NCBI GenBank assembly: GCA_023955635.1
Contig: JAMXHR010000016.1
Span: 248,001 to 312,000 of the forward strand
DNA: 64,000 nucleotides
Origin: Methanosarcina sp. ERenArc_MAG2
Lineage (GTDB): Archaea; Halobacteriota; Methanosarcinia; Methanosarcinales; Methanosarcinaceae
Direction of reading: 5' to 3'
In this document: in pieces, positions 42,889 through 52,572 of the stretch
Position numbering within the stretch: position 1 is the first letter of the stretch
How the letters are laid out: each line of letters opens with the position of its first letter
Program-made: the position numbers and the translations under genes
The notes under the pieces: generated by a model
Seen by the model: only the letters and a program-made list of their open reading frames with translations
What the model was told of the DNA's origin: nothing
The model's database searches: none

Positions 42889-43817
42889 TTGTTCTCAATA
42901 TACCATTTTACGGTTTCCTCCAGAGCTTCCTCGAATGAATATTCCGGCTCCCAGCCGAATTCCTTTAATTTGGAGCAGTCCAGAGAATACCTGAAATCGT
43001 GGCCTTGGCGGTCTTTTACGTACTCTATCATAGACTCGTCTTTTCCAAGTAATTCGAGGATTTTACGTGTAATTTCAATATTGGTTTTTTCATTCCCTCC
43101 GCCCACATTATAAATCTCGCCGTCAATGCCGGAGTGGAGGATGAAATCTACGGCTTTGCAGTGGTCGAGTACGTAGATCCAATCGCGTATGTTCGTACCG
43201 GTGCCGTATATAGGAACCTTCCTGTTCTCAAGGAGGTTTGTGGTAAAAAGAGGTATAAGTTTTTCAGGGTATTGATAGGGACCGAAGTTGTTGGTGCATC
43301 TTGTGATAATAACAGGGAGTCCGTAGGTTATGTAATACGATTGGGCGAGCAGGTCAGACCCGGCTTTGCTTGAAGAATAGGGGCTTGAAGGGGTTAAAAT
43401 ATCTGTCTCTTTGAATGAGCCCGATTTTATGCTTCCGTACACTTCATCGGTAGAGATATGAATGAACCTTTTGATTTTGCATTCCAGTGCGCTTTGAAGA
43501 AGTGTATGAGTACCCAGAACATTGGTTTTTACAAAAACGGATCCGTCTTCAATTGAACGGTCTACGTGGCTTTCCGCTGCAAAATGAACCACATGATCCA
43601 CATTGTTCATAACTTTATGTACTAAAGAGGGGTCGCAAATATCCCCCTTTACAAAAGAATAGTTTGGGTTGTTTTCAATCTCTTTGAGGTTGTCCGGATT
43701 TCCTGCATAAGTGAGTTTATCCAGGTTGACTATTTTATAATCCGGATATTTTTTCATCATATGAAGGATAAAATTGCTTCCGATAAAGCCACAGCCACCC
43801 GTAACTAGGAGTTTCAA
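42861..43817 (-). CDS. rmlB: dTDP-glucose 4,6-dehydratase
   Basis: Second step of dTDP-L-rhamnose synthesis. An extended SDR: VTGGCGFIGSNFILHM, the DHVVHFAAESHVDRSI loop, STDEVYGS with the catalytic Thr-Asp-Glu, and YSSSKAGSDLLAQSY. 318 residues, frame intact. It lies 19 bases after rmlC in the operon. Confidence 0.94.
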   Translation of the reverse strand: MKLLVTGGCGFIGSNFILHMMKKYPDYKIVNLDKLTYAGNPDNLKEIENNPNYSFVKGDICDPSLVHKVMNNVDHVVHFAAESHVDRSIEDGSVFVKTNVLGTHTLLQSALECKIKRFIHISTDEVYGSIKSGSFKETDILTPSSPYSSSKAGSDLLAQSYYITYGLPVIITRCTNNFGPYQYPEKLIPLFTTNLLENRKVPIYGTGTNIRDWIYVLDHCKAVDFILHSGIDGEIYNVGGGNEKTNIEITRKILELLGKDESMIEYVKDRQGHDFRYSLDCSKLKEFGWEPEYSFEEALEETVKWYIENKWWWEKLKH

Positions 43818-43836
43818 GATCTCACGTCCTTTCTTT

Positions 43837-44319
43837 TCATCCGTGTTTCAAGCCGGGGGTAAGTCCCCAATCATAAGGAATCTGGTCAGTATCCGGAGGA
43901 AGCCTGTATTCATCAGGCTCGGAATAGTTATAAGGTTCGGTTGGAACACTCAGGAAATATGCTGTTTCGGTTCCAATCCCCTTAAAGCCGTGATACACAA
44001 ATGGAGGTACACTGACCAGTAAAGGATTCTTCTCCCCTACAAAAAGTTCCATAATATTTCCATATGTAGGAGAATCTTCTCTTGAATCGTAGAGTACGAC
44101 TTTCATCATACCGCGGATACATGTAAAATTGTCAGTTTGAATCTTATGATAATGCCAGCCTTTGACGACTCCCGGATACGCAGTGGTTATGTAAACTTGC
44201 CCAAATTTGTCGAAGATTTCTTCATCGCAGCGCAATATTTCCATAAGCCATCCTCTTTCATCCGGGATGACCTTTAGGTTTTTCAGCTTTACTCCTTCGA
44301 TATTTTTCATTTTTATCAC
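43837..44319 (-). CDS. rmlC: dTDP-4-dehydrorhamnose 3,5-epimerase-like protein
   Basis: Third step of dTDP-L-rhamnose synthesis. A cupin: IPDERGWLMEILR, VKGWHYHKIQTDNFTCIRG with the catalytic His-Lys region, VLYDSREDSPTYG, VPPFVYHGFKGIG. At about 158 residues it is shorter than bacterial RmlC (about 180), matching an archaeal/sugar-epimerase branch. First gene of the rhamnan operon; an ATG three codons downstream is an equally good start. Confidence 0.88.
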   Translation of the reverse strand: MIKMKNIEGVKLKNLKVIPDERGWLMEILRCDEEIFDKFGQVYITTAYPGVVKGWHYHKIQTDNFTCIRGMMKVVLYDSREDSPTYGNIMELFVGEKNPLLVSVPPFVYHGFKGIGTETAYFLSVPTEPYNYSEPDEYRLPPDTDQIPYDWGLTPGLKHG

Positions 44320-44586
44320 TTATTTAATGAAGGATAATTAGATTCGATCGTAGAGAGCCTTTTTACTACTACTTGAGAAGGCTTCAAAAGATCCCAATAC
44401 CGCTTCATCTGTTTCAGACTATATATCTATAATGATTTAATCTTCTACACATTTTGATATATTTATCTTCTACGGTAAAAGCAAGGAGCTAATAGTATTA
44501 TAAATTACCTTTTATAGGTTTAATTACCTTTTAGAGGATTATATTGTTCGATGTATCTACACTTATATACTGTGAACAGCATCAGG

Positions 44587-44745
44587 TATTCTTATAATCT
44601 CAGATATGTATTCTTATAATCTCAGATATGTATTCTTAAAAATATCAGATATGTATTCTTAAAAATATCAGATATGTATTCTTAAAAATATCAGATATGT
44701 ATTCTTAAAAATGTCAGATATGTATTCTTAAAATATATATAGGTA
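44587..44745. repeat. 22-23 bp tandem repeat, about 6.5 copies
   Basis: Units start tattctta and end tcagatatg, in two sub-versions (cttataatc, cttaaaaata), at 44587, 44609, 44631, 44654, 44677, 44700 and a partial at 44723. They fill the divergent promoter region between rmlC and the GT2 gene. Each unit holds a TATA-like AT block. There are no unique spacers, so it is not a CRISPR. Confidence 0.85.
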
Positions 44746-44753
44746 CTTTTAAA

Positions 44754-45647
44754 ATGTCCGATCCAGAAGCTTCACTAATCATTTTAACTCGAAACGGAGA
44801 AAACACTCTCAGAGAATGCCTGGAACATGTATATGCACAAAACTATACGAATTTTGAAGTGATAGTTATTGATTCAGCTTCAACAGACCGGACGCTGGAA
44901 ATTGTTAGTACTTTCCCTGTGAAACTTTTTAACATTAAAGTAGAAGACTTCGGGCACGGCAAAACCAGAAATTTTGGGGCCAGAATTGCAAAAGGAAAGT
45001 ATCTCATTTATTTAACCCAGGATGCCATTCCCCTTAATGAAAAATGGCTTGAAAACTTAATCCGAAATTTTAAAGATGAGGATGTTGCAGGGGTGTACAG
45101 TCGAAATATTCCCCGACCGGATTGCGATCCATTTGAGGCTCGCTATATCTTAACCGGATGGGGCCCCACAAAAGAAGTAAAGAGTATTCGGGACTATCAA
45201 AACTACAAAAAACTCATATTTTTTTCCAATACAAGCTCTTGCCTCCTAAAAGACATCTGGGATAAATTTCCTTTTGATGATACGCTGGTTCAGACTGAAG
45301 ATCAGGCCTGGTCAAAGGAGGTTCTTGAAGCCGGCTACAAGATTGTTTATGACCCTGATTCGATTGTCATTCATTCACACAACAACTCTCTGGAAGTTTT
45401 ATTTAAAAAATACTTTGATGCCGGAACAGCACATATAAAAATATTCAAAAACAGAAATAATGTGTATTTGCCTTTGATCCCATTCTTTGTTGCGGTTGTC
45501 GTATTTTTGGATCTGCGGTTTATGCTGGGTCATGCATACAAGCCGAAAGAGATTGTTAAGTGGATTCCGGAAGCCTTTGTAAGGCATTTCGTAGAAGCAA
45601 TAGGTTTCTGGCTGGGCTTGCATTTTGATCTGCTTCCCTTTCCCTAA
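44754..45647 (+). CDS. GT2 glycosyltransferase, rhamnosyltransferase-like
   Basis: A 297-residue GT-A glycosyltransferase: LIILTRNGENTLRECLEHV, VIVIDSASTDRTLEI, GHGKTRNFGARIAKGKYLIY, then TQDAIP in place of DxD and TEDQAWSKEVLEAGY as the acceptor/base motif. A C-terminal hydrophobic segment (LIPFFVAVVVFLDLRF) suggests membrane association. It is divergent from the rml operon and probably adds rhamnose or a related sugar to the same or a neighbouring surface glycan. Confidence 0.85.
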   Translation: MSDPEASLIILTRNGENTLRECLEHVYAQNYTNFEVIVIDSASTDRTLEIVSTFPVKLFNIKVEDFGHGKTRNFGARIAKGKYLIYLTQDAIPLNEKWLENLIRNFKDEDVAGVYSRNIPRPDCDPFEARYILTGWGPTKEVKSIRDYQNYKKLIFFSNTSSCLLKDIWDKFPFDDTLVQTEDQAWSKEVLEAGYKIVYDPDSIVIHSHNNSLEVLFKKYFDAGTAHIKIFKNRNNVYLPLIPFFVAVVVFLDLRFMLGHAYKPKEIVKWIPEAFVRHFVEAIGFWLGLHFDLLPFP

Positions 45648-45675
45648 AACGTAAATTTACCGCTTCAGGGCGGTA

Positions 45676-46786
45676 TTAATCCCACTCAATATCTTTTTTA
45701 TAAACAGTCTCTAATTGCTTTGCTGAATTTTCCCATGAATATTTTTCTGCAAGCTTTCTGGCACTGGTACTCAGTGTTTTCTGGAGTTCTTTATCACCCA
45801 TAAGTTTCTGCATTTTCCCTGCCAGTTCCCTGCTATCTTGAGCCTTTACCAGCAGCGCATTTTCTCCATGAGCAAAAACGGAGGGTATGCCTCCTACCTC
45901 AGTAGCTATTATTGGCAATCCGGCAGCTGCAGCTTCCAACAATGTCAGCGGGAGTCCTTCCCATAAAGAAGGTAATACGAAAATATCACACCTCATGTAC
46001 TGCTCAATGAGGGCATGTTCGCTGAGTTTTCCGGTGAATTTGACTATGTATTCGACTTTAAATTCTATTGCAGTCTTTTTGAGATTCTCTGCCTCTTCTC
46101 CATCACCTGCGAGGATAATTTCAAAATCATTTTCCTCTTTCAGGAAGTTTGCTGCGTGTATCAGGTACTCCAAACCTTTTTGCTTTTCAAGCCTGCCTAC
46201 AAACAGAAATCTTGTCATTCCGTCTGATTTTTTTTCTTGCTTCCTTTCAAATTTATGAATGTCAACCCCGTTAGGCACATAAATTCCTTTTTTTATTCCG
46301 GCTTTTTCCAGAATCTTAAGTCCATTTTTATCCACGACTATGATCTTCTTAAAACCAGAATATCTAAGGAAAAATTTTTCAGCCAATCTTTTCAAGAAAA
46401 AGTATTGTTTATCATCAAAACTGATTCCGTGGCAGGTGCTGACAACCGGTATCCTGTAAAATCTGGCTGCAAAGGAAATAAAAAAACCCATGTCTGCGGA
46501 ATGGGAATGGATGATGTCGGGTTTCAGTTCTCTAAGTTTCCTGAAGCCCCAGAAAAATAAAAAAGCTAGAGATATCAATCTTTGAAGTGTAATTTTGTCC
46601 AGATTTGAAGAGCTGTCTTTAAGGCCGAATTTGAAAACTTTTTCGTCCCGAGCAATTTCATCACAGTTGGAAGTTAAGATATAAACTGTATGCCCAATTC
46701 TTATTTGCTGTTTTTTCAGACAATTAACAGTATAAGCGTCCCCCTATCATAGGATAATATTTTTTTGTGAGGTGTAAAATTTTCAT
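45676..46786 (-). CDS. GT4 glycosyltransferase (frameshift near start)
   Basis: A GT-B retaining glycosyltransferase. The C-terminal domain is clear: FLFVGRLEKQKGLEYLIHAA, VLPSLWEGLPLTLLEAAAAG with the EX7E motif, and IATEVGGIP. The N-terminal domain reads MKILHLTKKYYPMIGG from the ATG at 46784-46786, then shifts at the C5/G5 run 46740-46744. Adding two or removing one base leads to DAYTVNCLKKQQIRIGHTVY and the rest, about 370 residues. Confidence 0.85.
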
Positions 46787-46838
46787 AAGTACTTCCCGAC
46801 TGTCTACAAAAATAAAAACTAGTTTTTTCTTCAATGTA

Positions 46839-47998
46839 TTATATTATTATTTCCATGTACTGCAAAAGAAGCTGTTCAAATATCGCATCCCACTCATATT
46901 TTTCAGCTCTGTTAGACGCAGAAGCAGCCATCTCCTCATAATAATTTCCATTTTCAAGTATCTTTCCTATTCCTTCCGCAATTTCCTTCTCCCCTAGCTC
47001 CACCACAATCCCGCAGGAAGCTTCAACAAGCCCCTGCGCCGCATTATACCTCTCCCTTACCGTCACCACTGGCACTCTGCACGCAAACGCCTCGATCACA
47101 ACCATCCCGAACCCTTCCCTTGAAGAAGGTAACACAAGCACCTTTGACGTTTTTATCTTAGCTATCAGTGCCTCATATTCCTGAAATCCTGCAAAATCCA
47201 CATTCTCCCGAACACCGAGTTCATCTGCGAGTCTCACCAGTACTTTTCTTTCAGGACCGTCTCCTACAATACAGCACCTTATTTCTGGAAAATCGGCTTT
47301 AAAGAGGGCCACCGCTTTAATCAGAACGTCAACGTTTTTTTCCTTTATAAGCCGTCCTGCAAAAATGAGATCATAAATTTTGCTTTCAAGCCCTGCAGAA
47401 GTCTGGCCTCCTTCTGGTTCAATTTCCGAAATCCTATTAAAATCGATCCCATTAGGGATAACTGTGATATTCTTTTCAGGAACCCCAAGGATTTCAAGCC
47501 TTTTTTCGTCCAGTCGGAAACCGCTATATTTTTGTCCGAGATTTTTGAGACCAGTTTTTCAACTAATTTCCCGAAAAAGCCTGCTCGTCCTATGTATTCG
47601 TACCAGTAATCGTCCCAGACTTCATGCCAGGTAAACACTGAAGGGTTCTTTTTCAGGACTGAAACCGCTTTTACGGTAAAACAGGAAAAATAGGGAAATA
47701 CACTTACATCTATAAGGTCAAATTTTTCTTTCCTTAGTGCAGGGAACAGTTTTGCAGCAAAGATAACCGCTTCGGAAATTGAGCGTCTGCCGTTTACATA
47801 CAGATTTCGAGCTTTGCAGACGCCGTGCAAGGTCATGCCTTCATACTCAATAGTTTCTTCTCCTTCCCACCATTTGACTCCGAAGATGTGCACTTCGTTT
47901 CCCCTGGCGGAGAGCCGCTTTCCCAGTTCATGAATGCGCATTTCTGCGCCGCCTTTGACCCAGGGATAGACAGCATCGTACACGAAGGCTATTTTCAT
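46839..47998 (-). CDS. GT4 glycosyltransferase (one frameshift)
   Basis: The N-terminal domain begins MKIAFVYDAVYPWVKGGAEM, the usual donor-side start of GT4 enzymes, with HEVWDDYWYEYIG and IAVSDWTKK. The C-terminal domain has VLPSSREGFGMVVIEAFACR, the EX7E motif. One A/T added to 47501-47506 joins the halves through RLEILGVPEKNITVIPNGID and LIFAGRLIKEKNVD, giving 386 residues. It is followed by another GT4 on the same strand. Confidence 0.87.
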
Positions 47999-48006
47999 TG
48001 CACCAC

Positions 48007-49155
48007 TTACCAGTCCGTATCCACTTCAAGGAGCATTACGCTCAGGATAATTGCTGAGAAAATCATCTGGAGGCCTATAAAGGCAAAAACCATTGAAATA
48101 ACTGCATTTTTTACTTCCGAGAGAGACCCGTACCCTGAGCTAATCCAGGTGTACACTACTTTCAGTCCGAGCAACAAGCCTGCCCCCAGGATAAGTGAAC
48201 CTACAAGTAATTCTTTTTCAAGGGAATGATAGTTCAGCCATTTTGCAGTACTGCCTTTATCCTTAGGGTATACACCTCGGACAATGCCATACGTTTTCAT
48301 ATAGCCGCCAGTAGATAACGTCTGTCCTCCAAGAATCAGGAGCATACAGCCCAAAATGAATGAATGTAACCTGCTCTCTGCCGCATTTGCGCTGATCAAG
48401 AGAGAACCGGTTATCAGGACTCCAAGGATAAAAACCACAGCTCCCGGAAGAAGGAGAAAAGGCAGAGGACGGTATAACATCATAAACCTCATATGTCGCC
48501 AGCCATCATGAAAAGAGCGCAGTTTGGAAGGAGCTCTGCGTGAGTAATAGGTTATGGGGACTTCCTTAATCCTCAGTTCACATTTTGCAGCTTCAATCAC
48601 CATTTCAGATGCAAGCTCCATGCCATAAGTTTTAAGGTTCATTTTTTCAAGGGCTTCTTTTGTAAAAGCTCGCATCCCACAGTGAGCGTCCGAAATTTTC
48701 GTATTGAAAAGAAAATTCAACGTTCCGGTCAGGAAGGGATTGCCTATATATTGATGCAGCCAGGGCATAGCTCCTTTTTTGATATTTCCTTTAAGTCTGG
48801 TGCCCATTATAAAATCCGCTTCTCCTGCCATAAGAGGGTCAAGAAATCTGTCAAGCTCAAGCAGGTCATACGTATTGTCTGCATCGGCAATAGCAATATA
48901 GTCTCCTTTTGCTTCGGCAAGCCCTTTAAGGTAGGCGTTTCCGTACCCTTTTATCGGGCCTATTACCCTTGCACCCATTGAGGCTGCAATCTCTGTAGTC
49001 CTGTCTGAAGAGTTATCAGCAACTATTATCTCCCCTTCTATACCATATTTTTTGAATATAGACTGAGCTTTCTCTATGCAAATTCGAATGGTTTCTTCTT
49101 CATTCATTGAGGGCATTACGATAGAAAGAGAGGGCATATTTGGCTTATACAGCAT
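48007..49155 (-). CDS. GT2 glycosyltransferase with C-terminal membrane domain (DPM/DPG-like)
   Basis: A 382-residue polyprenyl-phosphate glycosyltransferase type: LSIVMPSMNEEETIRICIEK, EIIVADNSSDRTTEI, DADNTYD (the DxD motif), MGTRLKG, CGMRAFTKEAL and the RRAPSKLRSFHDGWRH motif. Four hydrophobic helices follow (LPFLLLPGAVVFILGVLITG onward). It likely charges dolichol phosphate with a sugar for AglB or the cell-surface pathway. The internal ATG at 49135-49137 (MPSLSI) fits the family start better. Confidence 0.88.
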   Translation of the reverse strand: MLYKPNMPSLSIVMPSMNEEETIRICIEKAQSIFKKYGIEGEIIVADNSSDRTTEIAASMGARVIGPIKGYGNAYLKGLAEAKGDYIAIADADNTYDLLELDRFLDPLMAGEADFIMGTRLKGNIKKGAMPWLHQYIGNPFLTGTLNFLFNTKISDAHCGMRAFTKEALEKMNLKTYGMELASEMVIEAAKCELRIKEVPITYYSRRAPSKLRSFHDGWRHMRFMMLYRPLPFLLLPGAVVFILGVLITGSLLISANAAESRLHSFILGCMLLILGGQTLSTGGYMKTYGIVRGVYPKDKGSTAKWLNYHSLEKELLVGSLILGAGLLLGLKVVYTWISSGYGSLSEVKNAVISMVFAFIGLQMIFSAIILSVMLLEVDTDW

Positions 49156-49422
49156 ATAGCCTAATAACTATTTTGATACGCCTCATTTATAAGGAATTAG
49201 TAATCCGGAAATCTGCCTTTTAAAGTTCTGTCTGCGGCAGAACCGAAAATAGAATTAGGAATACAGAAGCAGGGAAAAGAAAATTGACTTTTGCTAATAA
49301 GCTATATAAGGCATCAGAAAACTATTTTTAAGAAAGGAGCTGGGGTTTCCGGGATTATGAACCCATTTAACGTACGGTTGGAACCGTTTCTTACAGTTCA
49401 ACAGATTTAAAGGAGAATTTAA

Positions 49423-50051
49423 ATGGTTAAGATAAACGTGATATTCCACAGTATTCACGGTCACATTTACAAGATGGCAGAAGCCATAGCTGAAGGAGCA
49501 AGAGAAGTCGAAGGAGCTGAAGTAGAAATTTATCAGGTGCCTGAGACTCTCCCTTACGAGGTTCTGGAAAAAATGGGGGCAATCGAAACAAAAAATCTTT
49601 TTGCCCATATCCCTGTGCTGACCAGAAGAATGTATGAAGATGTGCTTGCAGGAGCTGATGCCATTATTTTCGGGACACCTACACGTTACGGAAATATGAC
49701 TGCCCAGATGCGCACAGTTTTTGACGGGCTTGGAGGGCTATGGAGTAGAGATGCTCTCGTAGGAAAGGTGGGGAGCGTCTTCACTTCCAGCGGAACGCAG
49801 CATGGAGGCCAGGAATCCACAATCCTGACAACTCACGTTACCCTGCTCCATCTCGGAATGATTATTGTAGGGCTTCCGTACTCAGAAAATCGGCAGAGGA
49901 AGATGGATGAAATTACAGGGGTAGCCCATACGGGGCTTCAACGATTGCAGGAGGGGACGGAAGCCGCCAGCCTTCAGAAAACGAACTTGCAATGGCCCGC
50001 TATCAGGGCAGGCACGTAGCCCAAATCGCAAAAAAACTCGCTGGAAAGTAA
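49423..50051 (+). CDS. WrbA-type NAD(P)H:quinone oxidoreductase (one frameshift)
   Basis: A flavodoxin-fold FMN enzyme. It shows [19 protein letters not shown] (phosphate loop), [20 protein letters not shown] and the [16 protein letters not shown] loop. The frame breaks at the G4 run 49918-49921; adding one G restores [20 protein letters not shown] and the C-terminus [10 protein letters not shown], stop at 50049-50051, 209 residues. A plausible ribosome site (aaggaga) precedes the ATG. Roles in quinone or oxidative-stress protection are known for the family. Confidence 0.92.
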
Positions 50052-50149
50052 AGGATATTATTTGATTATTATCAAATAAAAAAGATTGGAAAACGTTTCC
50101 CTGCTTAAGGGTGTTCTCCGTATTTTGGATATTTTACCTTACAAAATGC

Positions 50150-50305
50150 TCAACCAAGACTCGGGAAGGCCAAACCTCTGGATTCAAATATATCCTGAGC
50201 TTTTGCCATGCATGCCAGAGTACAATAAATTGCTTTTTCCTCAGCATTTTTAAGGACAAAAAATTCTTTCCCGCAAGTGGGGCATATTTTTTTCACGTCA
50301 GACAT
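50150..50305 (-). CDS. Small zinc-ribbon protein, 51 residues
   Basis: A minus-strand reading frame from the ATG at 50303-50305: MSDVKKICPTCGKEFFV then a spacer and YCTLACMAKAQDIFESRG. Cys at 8, 11, 28 and 32 (CPTC...CTLAC) make a compact zinc-binding site of TRASH/MYM character. The frame is intact. Function is unknown; possibly a regulator or chaperone of metal or DNA binding. It is convergent with the flavoprotein gene. Confidence 0.7.
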   Translation of the reverse strand: MSDVKKICPTCGKEFFVLKNAEEKAIYCTLACMAKAQDIFESRGLAFPSLG

Positions 50306-50361
50306 TGTAAACACGCATTCTCTATATTGAGTTTTATTTAATAGTTCGTTTTTATAAGATA

Positions 50362-50491
50362 GAGCTCATCCCAAAACTCAAAATTGCTTCTCTGAATTTC
50401 GTATTCTGAATAACCAATCAAGGTTTATGATCATGGAAATTATTTCTGAAACTCTTGCCGATTGAGAATAAAACAGTTTTGGGATGAGCTC
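50362..50491. mobile_element. MITE-like element, family A copy 2
   Basis: A 130-bp element nearly identical to 29241-29370, with gagctc at both ends. The flanks read gata on both sides, a possible 4-bp target duplication. Confidence 0.8.
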
Positions 50492-50657
50492 GATATACTA
50501 AGATAACGCAATAAAATATAAACTTTATTATTAAATTTAGATATATCTTCAATAAAAAATTAAAGTCGTTTTACTGGCCAGATCTAAAGATCTAATTACA
50601 TCAACTGAAAACGTTATATAGAGGCACATCTCCACTTAAATATAATTAAGAAGTTAA

Positions 50658-50696
<39 letters not shown>

Positions 50697-52315
50697 GACT
50701 CAGTTCCAAAATCTAGTGATAAAAGTAAGTGTAACGTCACTACATAAATTTATAATTCTTTAATTATGTAATGATGTTACGGCAAAAACAATGGTAACTA
50801 TAAATCTTACTCTTAATAACTTTTCGGAGCTCCCTTCTCTCTTATCCCTTTTTGGTAGTTTCGACAATGATTATGAATATACCACAAGAGGAGTTTTTCG
50901 TAGAAAAACTCCTCCTGTCTGTCCTGTTTGTAGTACCCCTATGGTTCATAATGGATATAATCCATACACCAAACAGGATCTTGGAAAAATCAGCATTGGT
51001 CGATATAAATGCTCAAATTGTGGTAATACACAAGAAGAAGATCGTAGTTTTTGGGAGAATCTGAAAACTTTACTTTTTGATTCATTCAATAATTTCTTTC
51101 AGATGCTTAGATACCACAGCGTTTCTTATGATGGAATTTCTGATATAATGGATTTCATTTATCCGAGATCAAGAAGCACTATATTAAGAGCATTCAACGA
51201 AAAAATGGAACAGGAAAATATTCCAAGCTCAGAAAATATACGTATTGTTCATTATGACGAACAGCATCCAAAAGAAGGATGTTGTCAGAAATACCGTTTA
51301 ACAATATTGGATGCAAAAACTCAAAGAACAGTAGCAGATGAACTTTTTGGGGATAAGAGTCCAGAAACCATCAAGAAATTTCTGCGCAAAAATCTCGATA
51401 CGTCAGAACCTGTGTTTATTGTTACGGATTTTGATAAGAGATACCCTGATGTCTTAAGGGAAGTTTTTGGAGAGAAGTTAGTACATCAATACTGCTTGAT
51501 GCACTTAAACAAGCTTATAGTTAGTGATTTTTCAAAAAAACAACGATTGAACAGGAACTCTTGAAATACAGGTTATTGAATATATTTTACAATCGTGAGA
51601 ATGAGATTAAATTCCTGGAAGAACTTCTATCTGAAGAACTTAACGTAATTATGAATGAAGAAAAACATCAAGAGTGGAGTAATAAGGAAATAAAGGAATT
51701 TAACCGATTTAGATATAAATTAAAGCTTGAAAGAAGACGAAAAAAGGAAAAAATTCCCCTTAATAGTCTTGAAAAAGCAAAATATAATTTCAACAAATTA
51801 ATGGAAAATATAAGGACATATGAAGAAGTGATTCAAAAGCGATTATGGATGATTAATAAACACTGGTTAAATCTTACTTTGTTTCATTATCTTCCTGGAG
51901 CTCCAGCAACAAATAATCCTATTGAAAGCTATTATTCAAAAAGTCTAAAAACAGATAGCAAGAAGCAGTTCAGGACAAATAAAGGAATTGAGAATAAGAT
52001 TAAGCTTACTCAAATGAGAAGATTAAATTTGCTCAAGAAACCAAAAAAGTCATTTCTCGAATTGTTCAGATTATTTATTCCATTTAAGCTTTAGTAAACT
52101 ATTTTTGAGAAATAAGCTGCAGAAAAGGTAGCGGAGCATATCGATTTTAGTCAAAAAAATGGAGTGAAAAGTCGAAGAAAGAAAAAGATTCTTTGGCAGG
52201 AATGTAAAAGAAATTGTTTCTCAAGGATTAGTACAGGTTATTTGGGGAGTTCGCAGAAAAAAGAAGGTTTAAAGAAGGAACAAAGTGAAAAATCACTAGA
52301 TTTTGGAACTGAGTC
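50697..52315 (+). mobile_element. Complete IS with 24-bp terminal repeats and 8-bp target duplication
   Basis: A 1619-bp element. The left end begins gactcagttccaaaatctag and the right end is its reverse complement (24 bp in all). An 8-bp duplication taattatt flanks it (50689-50696, 52316-52323), evidence of a bona fide recent insertion. It carries one two-frame transposase gene. The 8-bp duplication fits several families (ISNCY/ISM1 or ISH6-like among them); I did not resolve which. Confidence 0.9.
50791..52094 (+). CDS. Transposase in two frames joined at an A7 site
   Basis: An N-terminal zinc ribbon (CPVCSTPMVHNGY ... CSNCG) is followed by a DDE domain: IVHYDEQHPKEG, FIVTDFDKRYPDV and NNPIESYYSK for the three acidic residues. 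Frame 1 ends at 51564. The rest, beginning EQELLKYRLLNIFYN, is in the -1 frame, joined at A7 51534-51540 by an added A or by a -1 slip. The whole is about 434 residues. Transposases often use a -1 slip at such sites, so unlike other breaks in this window this one may be real. Confidence 0.8.
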
Positions 52316-52572
52316 TAATTATTTATTTATTTATTTATTATATATGCCTTTAAGAAAGATTTTTTAAGGCTAAAGTTCAGTTCTCGGCGAACTTTTTTCC
52401 CTAAAATATTTGAGGCAATAAATTCATTTCTTGTGATGAGCTAAATTCGAGCAGATGATTCAAACCTGATGGAATTATTATTTTTCGAGAATATTGGTTG
52501 AATCTTCATACCTAAAATAGACGACTGATTACGGGGTAATGGAAACTCAAAGGAAAGCAGGAGGTATTCGGG

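Noticed and set aside
44587..44745. CRISPR-like array
   Set aside because: Units are directly abutting with no unique spacers, and no cas genes are present.
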